NCBI GenBank assembly: GCA_945888325.1
Contig: CAMDAC010000010.1
Coordinates: 1 to 64,000, forward strand
Direction: 5' to 3'
DNA length: 64,000 nt
From: Candidatus Sulfopaludibacter sp. SbA3
GTDB taxonomy: Bacteria; Pseudomonadota; Alphaproteobacteria; Caulobacterales; Hyphomonadaceae
Shown: one piece after another, positions 44,658 through 53,014 of the stretch
Position numbering within the stretch: the stretch's first letter is position 1
Layout of the letters: every line of letters begins with the position of its first letter
Translations under genes and position numbers: made by a program
The notes under the pieces: generated by a model
Databases searched by the model: none
Told to the model about the DNA's origin: nothing
What the model saw: the letters and a program-made list of their open reading frames with translations, nothing else

Positions 44658-45266
44658 ATGGCCTTCACCCTGCCCGAGCTGCCGTACGCCCGCACGGCCC
44701 TTGCCCCGCACATCTCCGAAGAGACGCTGAATTTCCACTACGGCAAGCACCATCAGGCCTATGTGACCAACCTCAACGGCCTGCTGGCCGGAACGCCGCA
44801 CGAGAATGCCTCGCTGGAAGCGGTGATCAAGGATTCGGCCGGCGACAAGGCCAAGGCCGGCATCTTCAACAATTCCGCGCAGGTGTGGAACCACACGTTC
44901 TACTGGCACTCGATGAAGCCCGGTGGCGGCGGCAAGCCGCATGGCAAGGTGGCCGACCTGATCGAGCGCGACCTCGGCGGCTATGACAATTTTGTAAAAG
45001 AGTTCAAGGCCGCCGGCGCGACGCAGTTCGGATCGGGCTGGGCCTGGCTGAGCTACAAGGGCGGCAAGCTGGTGATCAGCAAGACGCCGAACGCCGAGAC
45101 GCCGCTGACCGAGGCCGGCACGACGCCGCTGCTGACGATGGATGTGTGGGAACACGCCTATTACATCGATTACCAGAACCGCCGCCCGGATTACATCGAC
45201 ACGTTCCTGAACAGCCTCGTGAACTGGGACTTCGCCAACCAGAACCTGGCTGACGCGGGCGCCTGA
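44658..45266 (+). CDS. sodB: Iron superoxide dismutase
   Basis: The 202-residue enzyme converts superoxide to peroxide and oxygen. The metal ligands fit His27, His79, Asp162 and His166 (NFHYGKHH, AQVWNHTFYW, DVWEHAYYID). The iron-type signatures AQVWNHTFYW and QFGSGWAWLSYK are present. AGAGGA lies 10 nt before the ATG. The gene is divergent from the phytoene-synthase-family gene and followed by the hairpins at 45281-45338. Confidence 0.96.
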   Translation: MAFTLPELPYARTALAPHISEETLNFHYGKHHQAYVTNLNGLLAGTPHENASLEAVIKDSAGDKAKAGIFNNSAQVWNHTFYWHSMKPGGGGKPHGKVADLIERDLGGYDNFVKEFKAAGATQFGSGWAWLSYKGGKLVISKTPNAETPLTEAGTTPLLTMDVWEHAYYIDYQNRRPDYIDTFLNSLVNWDFANQNLADAGA

Positions 45267-45280
45267 GCTTATTGCGGAAA

Positions 45281-45307
45281 AGCGGGTTCCACTTTTCGGA
45301 ACGCCGC
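45281..45307. repeat. Imperfect hairpin after sodB (widespread alphaproteobacterial type)
   Basis: AGCGGGTTCC (45281-45290) pairs with GGAACGCCGCT (45298-45308) around ACTTTTC, one base bulged. The wording GCGGAAAAGCGGGTTCCACTTTT resembles a dispersed intergenic element seen in many alphaproteobacterial genomes. It may terminate sodB transcripts weakly. Confidence 0.45.
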
Positions 45308-45315
45308 TCTAGATT

Positions 45316-45338
45316 CCCCTCTCCGGTGTGGAGAGGGG
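45316..45338 (+). promoter_or_regulatory. Perfect hairpin covering the zinc-ribbon gene's ribosome site
   Basis: CCCCTCTCC (45316-45324) pairs perfectly with GGAGAGGGG (45330-45338) over GGTGT. The right arm continues into GGGGAG (45335-45340), the Shine-Dalgarno sequence 6 nt before the ATG at 45347. The ribosome site of the zinc-ribbon gene is therefore mostly sequestered. The hairpin resembles the one at 8255-8281. Confidence 0.55.
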
Positions 45339-45346
45339 AGTACCTG

Positions 45347-46045
45347 ATGTTTTGTACCCAGTGCGGCAAGGCGGCAGCGCCGGAGCATGTTTTCTGTGCC
45401 GGCTGCGGGACGCGGCTGGTGCGCGAGGCAGCGCCGGTGATGGGGCTGATGGCGGCGGTGAGCGAGCCTGTTGCCGCGCCCGAGCCTGCCCAGCCCTGGA
45501 CCGGCGAGGACTGGCGCGAGACGACGAACTACCGCGTCGTGCTGGGCCACCCCGAAGTGAAGGCGCTGATCGCGGACGCCGCGAAGGCCAGCAAGGCCGG
45601 GATGTCGGCCGACGAGTTCATGAAACTGGCCCAGCCGATTCTCGATGCCTCCGGCTCGGGCGGCGTGCCGATCAAGCTGATCGCGGAGGTGGCCGCGCCG
45701 CTGTATGCCAAGATGGGCGTGAAGACCGGCAAGGACGCGAAGAACGGCTACGCGACGTCCTATGGGCGCGTGCTGGCGGCGGTCCTCTGCTCGCTGTCGA
45801 GCCGGAACCAGACGCTGGTGGCGGTGCACGAAGGGACGGATGGCTGCGTGGTGCAGGCGGCGATACCGTCCAGCATGACGACCTGGACCGGCAAGCTGTC
45901 GATGACGCTGGAGCGCAGGCCGGAGGGCACGCTGGTGTCCAGCGCGGTGGTGTTCGAAGGCCAGTCGTCAGACTGGGGACGATCCAAGCGCGTGCTGGAT
46001 GATCTGCATCAGGACATTCTGAACTATCGCAGCCTGCAGCCCTGA
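45347..46045 (+). CDS. Zinc-ribbon protein, unknown function
   Basis: The 232-residue product begins with a zinc ribbon (CTQCGKAAAPEHVFCAGCG; Cys3, 6, 18 and 21 in two CxxC pairs) and a Pro/Glu linker. An unrecognised domain follows (VEIKLIAEVAAPLYAKMG-like helices, then ATSYGRVLAAVLCSLSSRNQ, MTLERRPEGTLVSSAVVFEG). No membrane segment is evident, so the protein is cytoplasmic. The ATG at 45347 is supported by GGGGAG 6 nt upstream. Its stop lies 7 nt from the convergent TIR-SUMF1 gene's stop. Confidence 0.7.
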   Translation: MFCTQCGKAAAPEHVFCAGCGTRLVREAAPVMGLMAAVSEPVAAPEPAQPWTGEDWRETTNYRVVLGHPEVKALIADAAKASKAGMSADEFMKLAQPILDASGSGGVPIKLIAEVAAPLYAKMGVKTGKDAKNGYATSYGRVLAAVLCSLSSRNQTLVAVHEGTDGCVVQAAIPSSMTTWTGKLSMTLERRPEGTLVSSAVVFEGQSSDWGRSKRVLDDLHQDILNYRSLQP

Positions 46046-46052
46046 AGCGCGC

Positions 46053-47498
46053 TCAAGGCTGCGCGGCGACGCGGAAGCCGGTGAGGTCGTCGCGGGTGGC
46101 AGTGTCGAGGCGGGCGCGGGCGGCGATGCGCAGCTCGGCCGGCGTTGACTTGTAGGAGCCGCCGCGCACGACGCGCAGCTTGCAGGCCGCCACTTCCACT
46201 GCGCGGCCATCGAGCGGGGCGTTGGCGAAGGTGTTGACGTAGCAGTCCTGCACCCATTCACGCACATTGCCGGAGACGCCTGCGAGGCCGAGCGCATTGG
46301 CGGGCAGCGTGTCGACGCCATGCGGCTCGGTGCCGGTGGCGGCCTTGTCGGCTTCGAACAGCGGGCCCCACCAGAAAGGCGTCGTCGTGCCGGCGCGGGC
46401 GGTGAATTCCCATTCGGCTTCGGACGGCAGGCGGTAAGGCCGGCCGGTCTTTTTCGTCAGCCAGGCGGTGTAGGCCTGCGCGTCTTTCCAGGAGACCTTG
46501 GCGACCGGCTGGAGGCCGCGGCCCTTTGTGCCTGCGGGCGGCGTGTAGCCGCCGCAGCCGCCATCGGCGACGCAGGCATCCCACTGGTCATAGGTGATCT
46601 CGGTCTGGCTGATCGCGAAGGGCGCCATGGCGACCTTGCGCTGGGGGCCTTCCCAGGCATTGCGGGCGAGTTCTTCTTCCGGCGCGCCCATCAGGAAAGT
46701 GCCGCCGGGAATGGAGATCATGTCCGGGCACATGTCGCATTCGCGGAAAGTCGCGAGGACGGGCTCGGCGGGGGTTTCGACTACTGGCTCCGCTACGGGC
46801 TCGGGCGCGATCTCCTCCGCAGGCGGAGGAGTGATCTCGGCTGCGAGTGACGCGGCGGCGGCAGGCTCCGCCTCGGCCGATTCGGGCGCTGCGAGCGTCG
46901 AGAGCTGCGTCAGGACGGGCGCGACGAGGTCCGGGCGCAGGACGTAGATGCCGGCCGCGCTGACCATGCCGAAGATGAAGGTGAGCATCACGGCGGTGAG
47001 CAGGCCGCCAGAGCGTTGTTTCTGTTTCGGCGGCTTGACGCGCTTGCGGGCCTTCTCGGCGGCGGGCCGGCCGCCCCGGCTTTCGCTGCCCTTGGACGGC
47101 GCGGGCGTCGCGGCGAGGCGTTTCTTGATGACTTCGATGAAGGCGAGCCAGGCGGGATCGTTGCGGTCGCCCTGCCATTTGGACAGGTCGGTCGTCTGGA
47201 TCAGTTCGAACATGACCGGGCGGTCGCATTCCTCGATCATCAGCGGCACGAGCGTGTTCTTGCGGGCGCCGATGGTGGCCTCGGCGCGCACCCAGCGGGA
47301 TTTCACCGAGCGGCTGGACCAGAGCACGACCACGGCGAGCGCCTTGTGCAGGCGGTCCTCGGTGATCTCGTCATAGTTTTCGCCGGCCTGGAGGTTCTGG
47401 TCCATCCAGACATTGAAGCCTTCGGCCGTCAGCCCGTCGACGATCGACTGGGCGATTTTCAGGTCTTCCCGGTTATAGGATACAAAGATTTCCGACAT
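46053..47498 (-). CDS. TIR-transmembrane-SUMF1 fusion protein
   Basis: The 481-residue protein joins three modules. Residues 1-130 are a TIR domain (MSEIFVSYNREDLKIAQ; the catalytic-type Glu73 in RWVRAE, equivalent to the SARM1 WVHKE). A membrane helix at 165-187 follows a Lys/Arg-rich linker. A Pro/Glu/Ala linker at 188-250 leads to a SUMF1/FGE-like domain at 255-481 (ISIPGGTFLMGA, PYRLPSEAEWEFTARAG, LGLAGVSGNVREWVQD, RVVRGGSYK, GFRVAA). The paired FGE cysteines are absent (GGSYKS), so it is not a canonical sulfatase-activating enzyme. The ATG 47496-47498 starts the TIR domain. Topology puts TIR inside and SUMF1 in the periplasm. Confidence 0.85.
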   Translation of the reverse strand: MSEIFVSYNREDLKIAQSIVDGLTAEGFNVWMDQNLQAGENYDEITEDRLHKALAVVVLWSSRSVKSRWVRAEATIGARKNTLVPLMIEECDRPVMFELIQTTDLSKWQGDRNDPAWLAFIEVIKKRLAATPAPSKGSESRGGRPAAEKARKRVKPPKQKQRSGGLLTAVMLTFIFGMVSAAGIYVLRPDLVAPVLTQLSTLAAPESAEAEPAAAASLAAEITPPPAEEIAPEPVAEPVVETPAEPVLATFRECDMCPDMISIPGGTFLMGAPEEELARNAWEGPQRKVAMAPFAISQTEITYDQWDACVADGGCGGYTPPAGTKGRGLQPVAKVSWKDAQAYTAWLTKKTGRPYRLPSEAEWEFTARAGTTTPFWWGPLFEADKAATGTEPHGVDTLPANALGLAGVSGNVREWVQDCYVNTFANAPLDGRAVEVAACKLRVVRGGSYKSTPAELRIAARARLDTATRDDLTGFRVAAQP

Positions 47499-47774
47499 AG
47501 GTCCCCACCTCGCCAGTTGCGACCGGCACCTCAGGAAGCGCCAGATTTGTCCCGCTTGCAAGGCCTGATGCCCTGCTTTCACGGCAGAAAGCAGCTTTCG
47601 CGGCACGCCCGGGCTATACGGCATGCAAAAAATGCAGTAAGGGCGCCGCATGTTCCGGGCATGGGATTCGCCCGGCTGCAGCTCTTCAGGTCATTGGGAC
47701 CGGAAAGACGCAGGACGCGCGCCGCCAATTCGGGCGGCCAGGCAAATCAACCAGACATCCCGGAGACACTACCC

Positions 47775-49403
47775 TTGACTGAGACCACATTCGCGGACTT
47801 CGGCCTCGCCGAAAACATCCTCAAAGCCGTTCTTGAATCCGGCTATACGACTCCCACCCCCATCCAGCGCGAAGCCATTCCGCACATCCTGATGGGCGGC
47901 GACGTGACCGGCATTGCCCAGACCGGCACCGGCAAGACCGCTGCCTTCGTGCTGCCGATGATCCAGCGCCTGTCCACCGGCCGGGCCCGGGCGCGCATGC
48001 CGCGCTGCCTGATCCTCTGCCCGACGCGCGAGCTTGCCGCGCAGGTCGCCGAGAACTTCGAGAAGTACGGCAAATACCTCAAACTGACGATGGCGCTGCT
48101 GATCGGCGGCGTCAGCTTCAAGGACCAGGAAGCGCTGCTGCAGCGCGGCGTCGACGTGCTGATCGCGACGCCGGGCCGCCTGATGGACCAGTTCGACCGC
48201 GGCAAGATGCTGCTGATGGGCGTCGAGACGCTGATCATCGACGAGGCCGACCGGATGCTCGACATGGGCTTCATCCCGGACATCGAGAAGATCTGCTCAA
48301 AGCTGCCGGCCAGCCGCCAGACGCTGCTGTTCTCGGCAACCTTCCCGACCGACATCCAGCGCCTTGCGAAGACGTTCCAGAAAGATCCCAAGAAGATTGA
48401 AGTGACGCGTCCGACCGATGCGGCGCAGACGATCACCCAGCATGTGGTTCATCTGCCCACGAACGATGGCAAGGCCCGCCGCACGGCGCTGCGCCGCGTG
48501 ATCGAAGCCTGCGACGTGAAGAACGGCATCGTTTTCTGCAACCGCAAGGTCGAAGTCGATGTGGTGGCCGCCTCGCTGACCAAGCATGGCCATGACGCCG
48601 CGCCGATCCACGGCGACCTGCCCCAGTCCGTGCGCACCGAGACGCTGCAGCGCTTCCGCGACGGATCGCTGAAGCTGCTGGTGGCTTCTGATGTTGCGGC
48701 GCGCGGTCTCGACATTCCGGATGTCGGCCAGGTGTTCAATTTCGGTCCTCCGCCCAAGGATGAAGACTATATCCACCGCATCGGCCGCACCGGCCGGGCG
48801 GGACGCTCGGGCCAGAGCTTCACGCTGGTCTCGCCCGCAGACGACAAGTCCTGGGGCTTCGTGCTGAAGATGATCAAGCAGGACGTGAAGGAATTCATGC
48901 CGGACGGCCTGCTGGACGAACTCGCAAACCTTCCGCCGGAAGAAAAACGCGACCGGCCGGGTGGCCGGGGCGGACGTGACCGGGACCGCGACCGCGGCCC
49001 GCGGGGACGCAGCGAACGCGGCGAGAGCCGTGACCGCGGTCCGCGCCGCCGCGAGGAGAGCGGGGACGCGCCTGTCGCTATCGAGGCTGTGGCGACTGAA
49101 ACTTTTGTGACAGCGGATGCGGTGGCCGAAGCGCCGGCCGTGCGCGACGAGGCGCCGAAGCGTGAGCGCGGCCCGCGCGGTGACAAGCGCCGGGAACGCG
49201 GTGACAAGCCGCGCACTGACCGCGCCGAGCGCCCGGAACAGCCGCGCATGGAACGCACCGAGCGGACCGACCGCGTCAGCGACAAGCGCGAGCGCCCGTC
49301 CCGCGATTTCAAACGCAAGGACGACGATCTGATCCTCGAGCCGGCGCCCGACAAGGTCAAAGGCTTCGGATCGGACGTTCCGTCCTTCCTCAAGAAGCGC
49401 TGA
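47775..49403 (+). CDS. DEAD-box RNA helicase (RhlE-like)
   Basis: The 542-residue helicase has Q-motif FADFGLAENI...GYTTPTPIQREAIP, motif I AQTGTGKT, DEAD (DEADRML), SATF and HRIGRTGRAGRSG. The C-terminus (about 390-540) is a disordered Arg/Asp/Glu/Gly-rich tail with RGRDRDRDRG-like repeats that would bind RNA. Likely roles are ribosome assembly or RNA turnover in the cold. I use the TTG at 47775 because GGAG lies 8 nt upstream and the product begins (M)TETTFADFG, as in homologues. An in-frame ATG at 47661 would add 38 unlike residues. Confidence 0.93.
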   Translation: MTETTFADFGLAENILKAVLESGYTTPTPIQREAIPHILMGGDVTGIAQTGTGKTAAFVLPMIQRLSTGRARARMPRCLILCPTRELAAQVAENFEKYGKYLKLTMALLIGGVSFKDQEALLQRGVDVLIATPGRLMDQFDRGKMLLMGVETLIIDEADRMLDMGFIPDIEKICSKLPASRQTLLFSATFPTDIQRLAKTFQKDPKKIEVTRPTDAAQTITQHVVHLPTNDGKARRTALRRVIEACDVKNGIVFCNRKVEVDVVAASLTKHGHDAAPIHGDLPQSVRTETLQRFRDGSLKLLVASDVAARGLDIPDVGQVFNFGPPPKDEDYIHRIGRTGRAGRSGQSFTLVSPADDKSWGFVLKMIKQDVKEFMPDGLLDELANLPPEEKRDRPGGRGGRDRDRDRGPRGRSERGESRDRGPRRREESGDAPVAIEAVATETFVTADAVAEAPAVRDEAPKRERGPRGDKRRERGDKPRTDRAERPEQPRMERTERTDRVSDKRERPSRDFKRKDDDLILEPAPDKVKGFGSDVPSFLKKR

Positions 49404-49430
49404 TCGCCGGATCACCCGCACCTGAAATCA

Positions 49431-49465
49431 AGCCCATCCTGACGCCGGTCAGGGTGGGCTTTTTT
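49431..49465 (+). terminator. Rho-independent terminator of the DEAD-box helicase gene
   Basis: AGCCCATCCTGAC and GTCAGGGTGGGCT form a 13-bp stem (one G-U pair) with a GCCG loop, followed directly by six T. It starts 28 nt after the stop. Confidence 0.93.
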
Positions 49466-49575
49466 CATGGCCCGCGGCCTGCCCGCCTGGTCTATTGGTC
49501 CGGCCGGTCGAGCACCGGGATTGACTTCCGTCCCGCGCCGCAGGTTCATGCGCGGCCAAGGGCGGAGGACACAAG

Positions 49576-49962
49576 ATGCCTGTCATCGGAATCGGCGGCG
49601 TGTTCTTTCGTGCGAAGGACCCCGAGGCGCTGAGCGCCTGGTATGATGCGCATCTCGGCGTCGGGGCGGGCCATGACGGAACCGGTGCGAAATCGTCCGA
49701 GAGCTGGTACTGGCAGACGCAGGCGGGCCCGGCGATCTTTGCGCCGTTCAAGGCGGCCACGGACTACTGGCCGGAGGGCAAGGCCTACATGCTGAACTTC
49801 CGGGTGACCGGGCTCGGCGCCCTGCTCACGTCCCTGCGTGCTGCCAGCATCGCGGTGGAGACCCGCGCGGAATGGGACACGCCGGAGACCGGAAAATTTG
49901 CGCGTGTGTACGATCCGGAAGGCAACCCGATCGAGCTGTGGGAGCCGCCAGAGAGCGGCTGA
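49576..49962 (+). CDS. VOC-family (glyoxalase-like) protein
   Basis: The 128-residue single-module VOC protein has paired beta-alpha-beta-beta-beta units: VIGIGGVFFRAKDPEALSAWY, then MLNFRVTGLGALLTSLRA and YDPEGNPIELWEPPESG. The family includes glyoxalase I, dioxygenases and resistance proteins; a metal-site His at the start of the first strand is replaced, and the terminal Glu (IELWEP) is retained. The function cannot be assigned. Confidence 0.88.
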   Translation: MPVIGIGGVFFRAKDPEALSAWYDAHLGVGAGHDGTGAKSSESWYWQTQAGPAIFAPFKAATDYWPEGKAYMLNFRVTGLGALLTSLRAASIAVETRAEWDTPETGKFARVYDPEGNPIELWEPPESG

Positions 49963-49964
49963 AC

Positions 49965-50002
49965 AAAAAAGAGGGGCCTCTCCCCCGGGGGAGGGCCCCT
50001 CT
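49965..50002 (-). terminator. Rho-independent terminator of the aldehyde dehydrogenase gene
   Basis: On the minus strand AGAGGGGCC and GGCCCCTCT (9 bp, extended by an inner CTCCC/GGGAG) form a strong stem followed by six T. It lies 18 nt after the dehydrogenase stop. On the plus strand it may also serve the convergent VOC gene. Confidence 0.9.
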
Positions 50003-50020
50003 GATTCATACGTTTACGGA

Positions 50021-51457
50021 TTACTTTTTCAGGCGGCCTTTAACCTGTGCGCGGAACTTGTCGCCGTAGGGCGGGCGCATCATGGCGAGGAGTTCGTTGT
50101 TGGTCTGGGTGTAGATCGCCTTCTTGTGGCTGAACTCGAGGAAGCCCTCGCGGCCATGATAGGCGCCCATGCCGGACGGGCCGACGCCGCCGAACGGCAG
50201 GTCTTCCTGCGCGACGTGGAAGATGACGTCATTGACAGTGACGCCGCCCGAGGTCGTATTGTTCAGGACAAGGTCTTTCTCGGCGGCGTCTTCGCCGAAA
50301 TAGTAGAGGCCCAGCGGGCGCGGGTGGGCGTTGATGTAGGCCACAGCGTCCTTGGCATCGTTGTAGGATTTGACCGGCAGGATGGGGCCGAAGATTTCGT
50401 CCTGCATCACCTTCATGTCGTCGGTCGGATCGATGATCAGCGTCGGCGGGATCTTGTGGTGGGGCTGCTGGGCGAAGTTTTCCGACTTCGGGTTCAGCGT
50501 GATGACTTCGGCGCCCTTGGTGCGGGCGTCTTCGATATAGCCCTGGATACGGTCGAAGTGGCGCTGGTTCACGACCGAGGTGTAGTCGTCATTGTCCTTG
50601 AGCCCGGTGGGATACATCGTCTCGATGGCGCGGGTGGCGGCGCCGACGAATTCCTGCGTCTTGTCCTTCGGCACGAAGGCGTAGTCCGGCGCGAGGCAGA
50701 TCTGGCCGGCGTTCAGCGTCTTGCCGGCCATGATGCGGCTGGCGGCTTTCTGCATGTCGGCGGAGCGGCCGAGGATGACGGGAGACTTGCCGCCGAGTTC
50801 CAGCGTCAGCGGCACGAGATTGTCGGCCGCGGCGCGCATCACGTGGTGGGCGACCGAGGTCGCGCCGGTGAATAGGATATGGTCGAACGGCAGCTTGGTG
50901 AATTCGGCGCCGACGTCCGGCCCGCCAGTGACGACGACGACTTCTTCGGGCGTATAGTATTTCGCGAAGAGCTGTTTCATCAGCTCGGATGTCGCCTCGG
51001 TAAATTCCGACGGCTTGATCATGCAGCGGTTGCCGGCGGCGAAGATGCCGGCGAGCGGCGTGAAGGTCAGGTTGACCGGGAAGTTCCAGGGGCTGATGAC
51101 GCCGATGACGCCTTTGGGCTGATACTGAAGTTCGGCTTTCGAGCCGAGCAGGCCGAGCGGGAACTCGACCTTGCGCTTCTCCGGCTGCATCCATTTAGCG
51201 GCATGCTTCTTGGCGTGCTTCAGGGCGCCGATGGAGCCGGCGATGTCGGTGAGGTTCGACTGGTCCTTGGAGCGGTGGCCGAAATCTTTCGCCATTGCGT
51301 CGTTGAGCGCGTCGCCGTGCGTGGCCAGAAGGTCGATCGACTTGTCGAGCCATTCGATCCGCTTGGCGAGGGTCGGCGCGCCATCGCGCAGATGGGCCGC
51401 CTTCTGCCGGTCGAGAAGTGCGCGCATGCCAGTGCCGGGGGTACCGTCGAGGGCCAT
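50021..51457 (-). CDS. Coniferyl-aldehyde-type aldehyde dehydrogenase
   Basis: The 478-residue NAD(P)-dependent ALDH has the catalytic Cys in GQICLAPDYAFV, the Glu in LELGGKSPVIL, the NAD-site segment GVISPWNFPVNLTFTPL and FTGATSV. The wording with GQICLAPDY and the absence of a long N-terminal domain resembles the coniferyl aldehyde dehydrogenase subfamily, which oxidises aliphatic and aromatic aldehydes. I start at the ATG 51455-51457 (MALDGTPGTG). It is divergent from the crotonase gene and ended by a strong terminator. Confidence 0.92.
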   Translation of the reverse strand: MALDGTPGTGMRALLDRQKAAHLRDGAPTLAKRIEWLDKSIDLLATHGDALNDAMAKDFGHRSKDQSNLTDIAGSIGALKHAKKHAAKWMQPEKRKVEFPLGLLGSKAELQYQPKGVIGVISPWNFPVNLTFTPLAGIFAAGNRCMIKPSEFTEATSELMKQLFAKYYTPEEVVVVTGGPDVGAEFTKLPFDHILFTGATSVAHHVMRAAADNLVPLTLELGGKSPVILGRSADMQKAASRIMAGKTLNAGQICLAPDYAFVPKDKTQEFVGAATRAIETMYPTGLKDNDDYTSVVNQRHFDRIQGYIEDARTKGAEVITLNPKSENFAQQPHHKIPPTLIIDPTDDMKVMQDEIFGPILPVKSYNDAKDAVAYINAHPRPLGLYYFGEDAAEKDLVLNNTTSGGVTVNDVIFHVAQEDLPFGGVGPSGMGAYHGREGFLEFSHKKAIYTQTNNELLAMMRPPYGDKFRAQVKGRLKK

Positions 51458-51629
51458 TGGAGTTCTCCGAAGTTGAGGTGCCGCAGGGGCGTTTTCTGTT
51501 GTGAACACTGTAGCGTGCGTTCAGCGTTTGCGCCATGGGGGAGTGAAAGGCTTGCCCCTGCGTGAGGCTTTTCGTGGCCGGAGCAATCGGTTTAATTCGC
51601 GCAGAAATGATCACAAGGGAGCGTCAGCG

Positions 51630-52430
51630 ATGGCCAAGTACGAGAAGATTTCCTACGAGCGCGACGGCGATATCGCGATCATCGCCTTTGACGACGACAA
51701 GACGCTGAACGCCTGCGGGGTCGATACCGCCATCGAGCTGCTGCAGGCGTTCGAGGTTGCCGCAAAGGAAGCGCGCTGCACGATCCTGACCGGCAAGGGC
51801 CGCGGCTTCTGCTCCGGCGCGAACCTCGGCGGCATGGGCTCCGGCCCGGCGCTGGCGCACCCTGATTCGCTCCCCGACGCCGGCAAGGCGCTCGACGCGT
51901 TCTACAATCCGCTGGTCACGGCGATCCGCGAGCACCCGCATCCGGTGATCACCGCCGTCAACGGCGCGGCGGCCGGCGTCGGCTGCGCGATCGGCCTGAT
52001 GGGCGACCTCGTGATCGCCGGCAAGAGCGCCTACTTCCTGCAGGCGTTCCGCCGCATCGGCCTCGTGCCGGATGGCGGCTCCAGTTACCTTCTGGCCAAG
52101 ACCATCGGCCGGGTTCGCGCCATGGAAATGGCACTTCTGGGTGAAAAACTCCCCGCCGAAACAGCGCTGCAATGGGGCCTGGTGAACCGCGTGGTGGACG
52201 ATGCCAAGCTGATGGAGACAGCAAAGGAATTCGCGCACAAACTGGCGACCGGCCCGACCGTGGCGCTGTCGCTGGCACGCCAGTGCATCTGGGACGCGTG
52301 CGATGACGATTTCGGCGCCGCGCTGCATAACGAACGGGTCGCGCAGCGTGATGCGGGACGCACGGAAGACTTCCGCGAAGGCGTTTCCGCCTTCCTCCAG
52401 AAGCGCCCGGCCGCGTTCAAAGGGAAGTAA
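51630..52430 (+). CDS. Enoyl-CoA hydratase/isomerase-family protein, PaaG-like
   Basis: The 266-residue crotonase has the oxyanion-hole segments FCSGANLGGMG and AAAGVGCAIGLMGDLVIA. The two glutamates of hydratase (GGGCEL and PEILLG in rat enoyl-CoA hydratase) are absent: the equivalents are GVGCAIG and AFRRIGLVPDGGSS. The LVPDGG wording with an Asp matches the PaaG-type isomerases of ring-opening/epoxide pathways. The reaction may be isomerisation rather than hydration. AAGGGAGC precedes the ATG. It faces the ALDH gene across a 172-nt divergent gap. Confidence 0.87.
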   Translation: MAKYEKISYERDGDIAIIAFDDDKTLNACGVDTAIELLQAFEVAAKEARCTILTGKGRGFCSGANLGGMGSGPALAHPDSLPDAGKALDAFYNPLVTAIREHPHPVITAVNGAAAGVGCAIGLMGDLVIAGKSAYFLQAFRRIGLVPDGGSSYLLAKTIGRVRAMEMALLGEKLPAETALQWGLVNRVVDDAKLMETAKEFAHKLATGPTVALSLARQCIWDACDDDFGAALHNERVAQRDAGRTEDFREGVSAFLQKRPAAFKGK

Positions 52431-52525
52431 TCCCAGATTGAACTGCGGAAATCTATTTCCCTTAATGATTACGAAACGCATTTCGCTCTAAGTTTAACTC
52501 CGGATGGAATACCGGATTGGGCGCA

Positions 52526-53014
52526 ATGGACTACAGGCTTGTACACTTCAACTGTGCCCGCCCAATGGGCCAGTTCGACTTCAGCAATGAATTCGTTCAG
52601 GTTTTTGTCGCACTGTTGCCGCGCATCTTCAAGGATGGCGACGCGTTCGAAGGCCTGATCTTCCATGATCACGGCCTGCGCTGCCCGGATGGCAGCTGGC
52701 GCGGGTTCACCAATGCATTTCCCTACCCGCCGGAATGGCGCGCGCCGGATATTTCCACGCTCGCCATCTGGCGCTCGATGGAAGACCTGAAGGCGTTCAG
52801 CCATAATGGCCGCACCCACCCGCCCGGCATGCGCCGGCTCGCGGGCGAGATCGACCGCAGCGACGGGCCAGGTTTCGTCATGTGGTGGGCGCCGAAGGGC
52901 GAGCGCTTCACGCTTGAGGATTGCTGGCAGCGCCTGCAGCATCTGCGCCAGCATGGCTCCACGGATTATGCCTTCTCGCTGGACCAGCCCGTGAAACGGC
53001 CGGCGGTCGCTTAG
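52526..53014 (+). CDS. DUF3291-domain protein
   Basis: A 162-residue cytoplasmic protein with the DUF3291 pattern (YRLVHFNCARP, FTNAFPYPPEW, ISTLAIWRSMEDLKAFSHNG, GPGFVMWWAPKGE; ferredoxin-like fold, mono-oxygenase-related). No function is assigned in the family. The start is the ATG 52526-52528; a TTG 9 nt upstream is possible. Its stop interlocks with the convergent TfoX-type gene by 4 nt. Confidence 0.75.
   Translation: MDYRLVHFNCARPMGQFDFSNEFVQVFVALLPRIFKDGDAFEGLIFHDHGLRCPDGSWRGFTNAFPYPPEWRAPDISTLAIWRSMEDLKAFSHNGRTHPPGMRRLAGEIDRSDGPGFVMWWAPKGERFTLEDCWQRLQHLRQHGSTDYAFSLDQPVKRPAVA

Noticed and set aside
46053-47498. SUMF1 domain as an active formylglycine-generating enzyme
   Set aside because: The conserved FGE cysteines are missing (GGSYKS) and no sulfatase gene is in the window.
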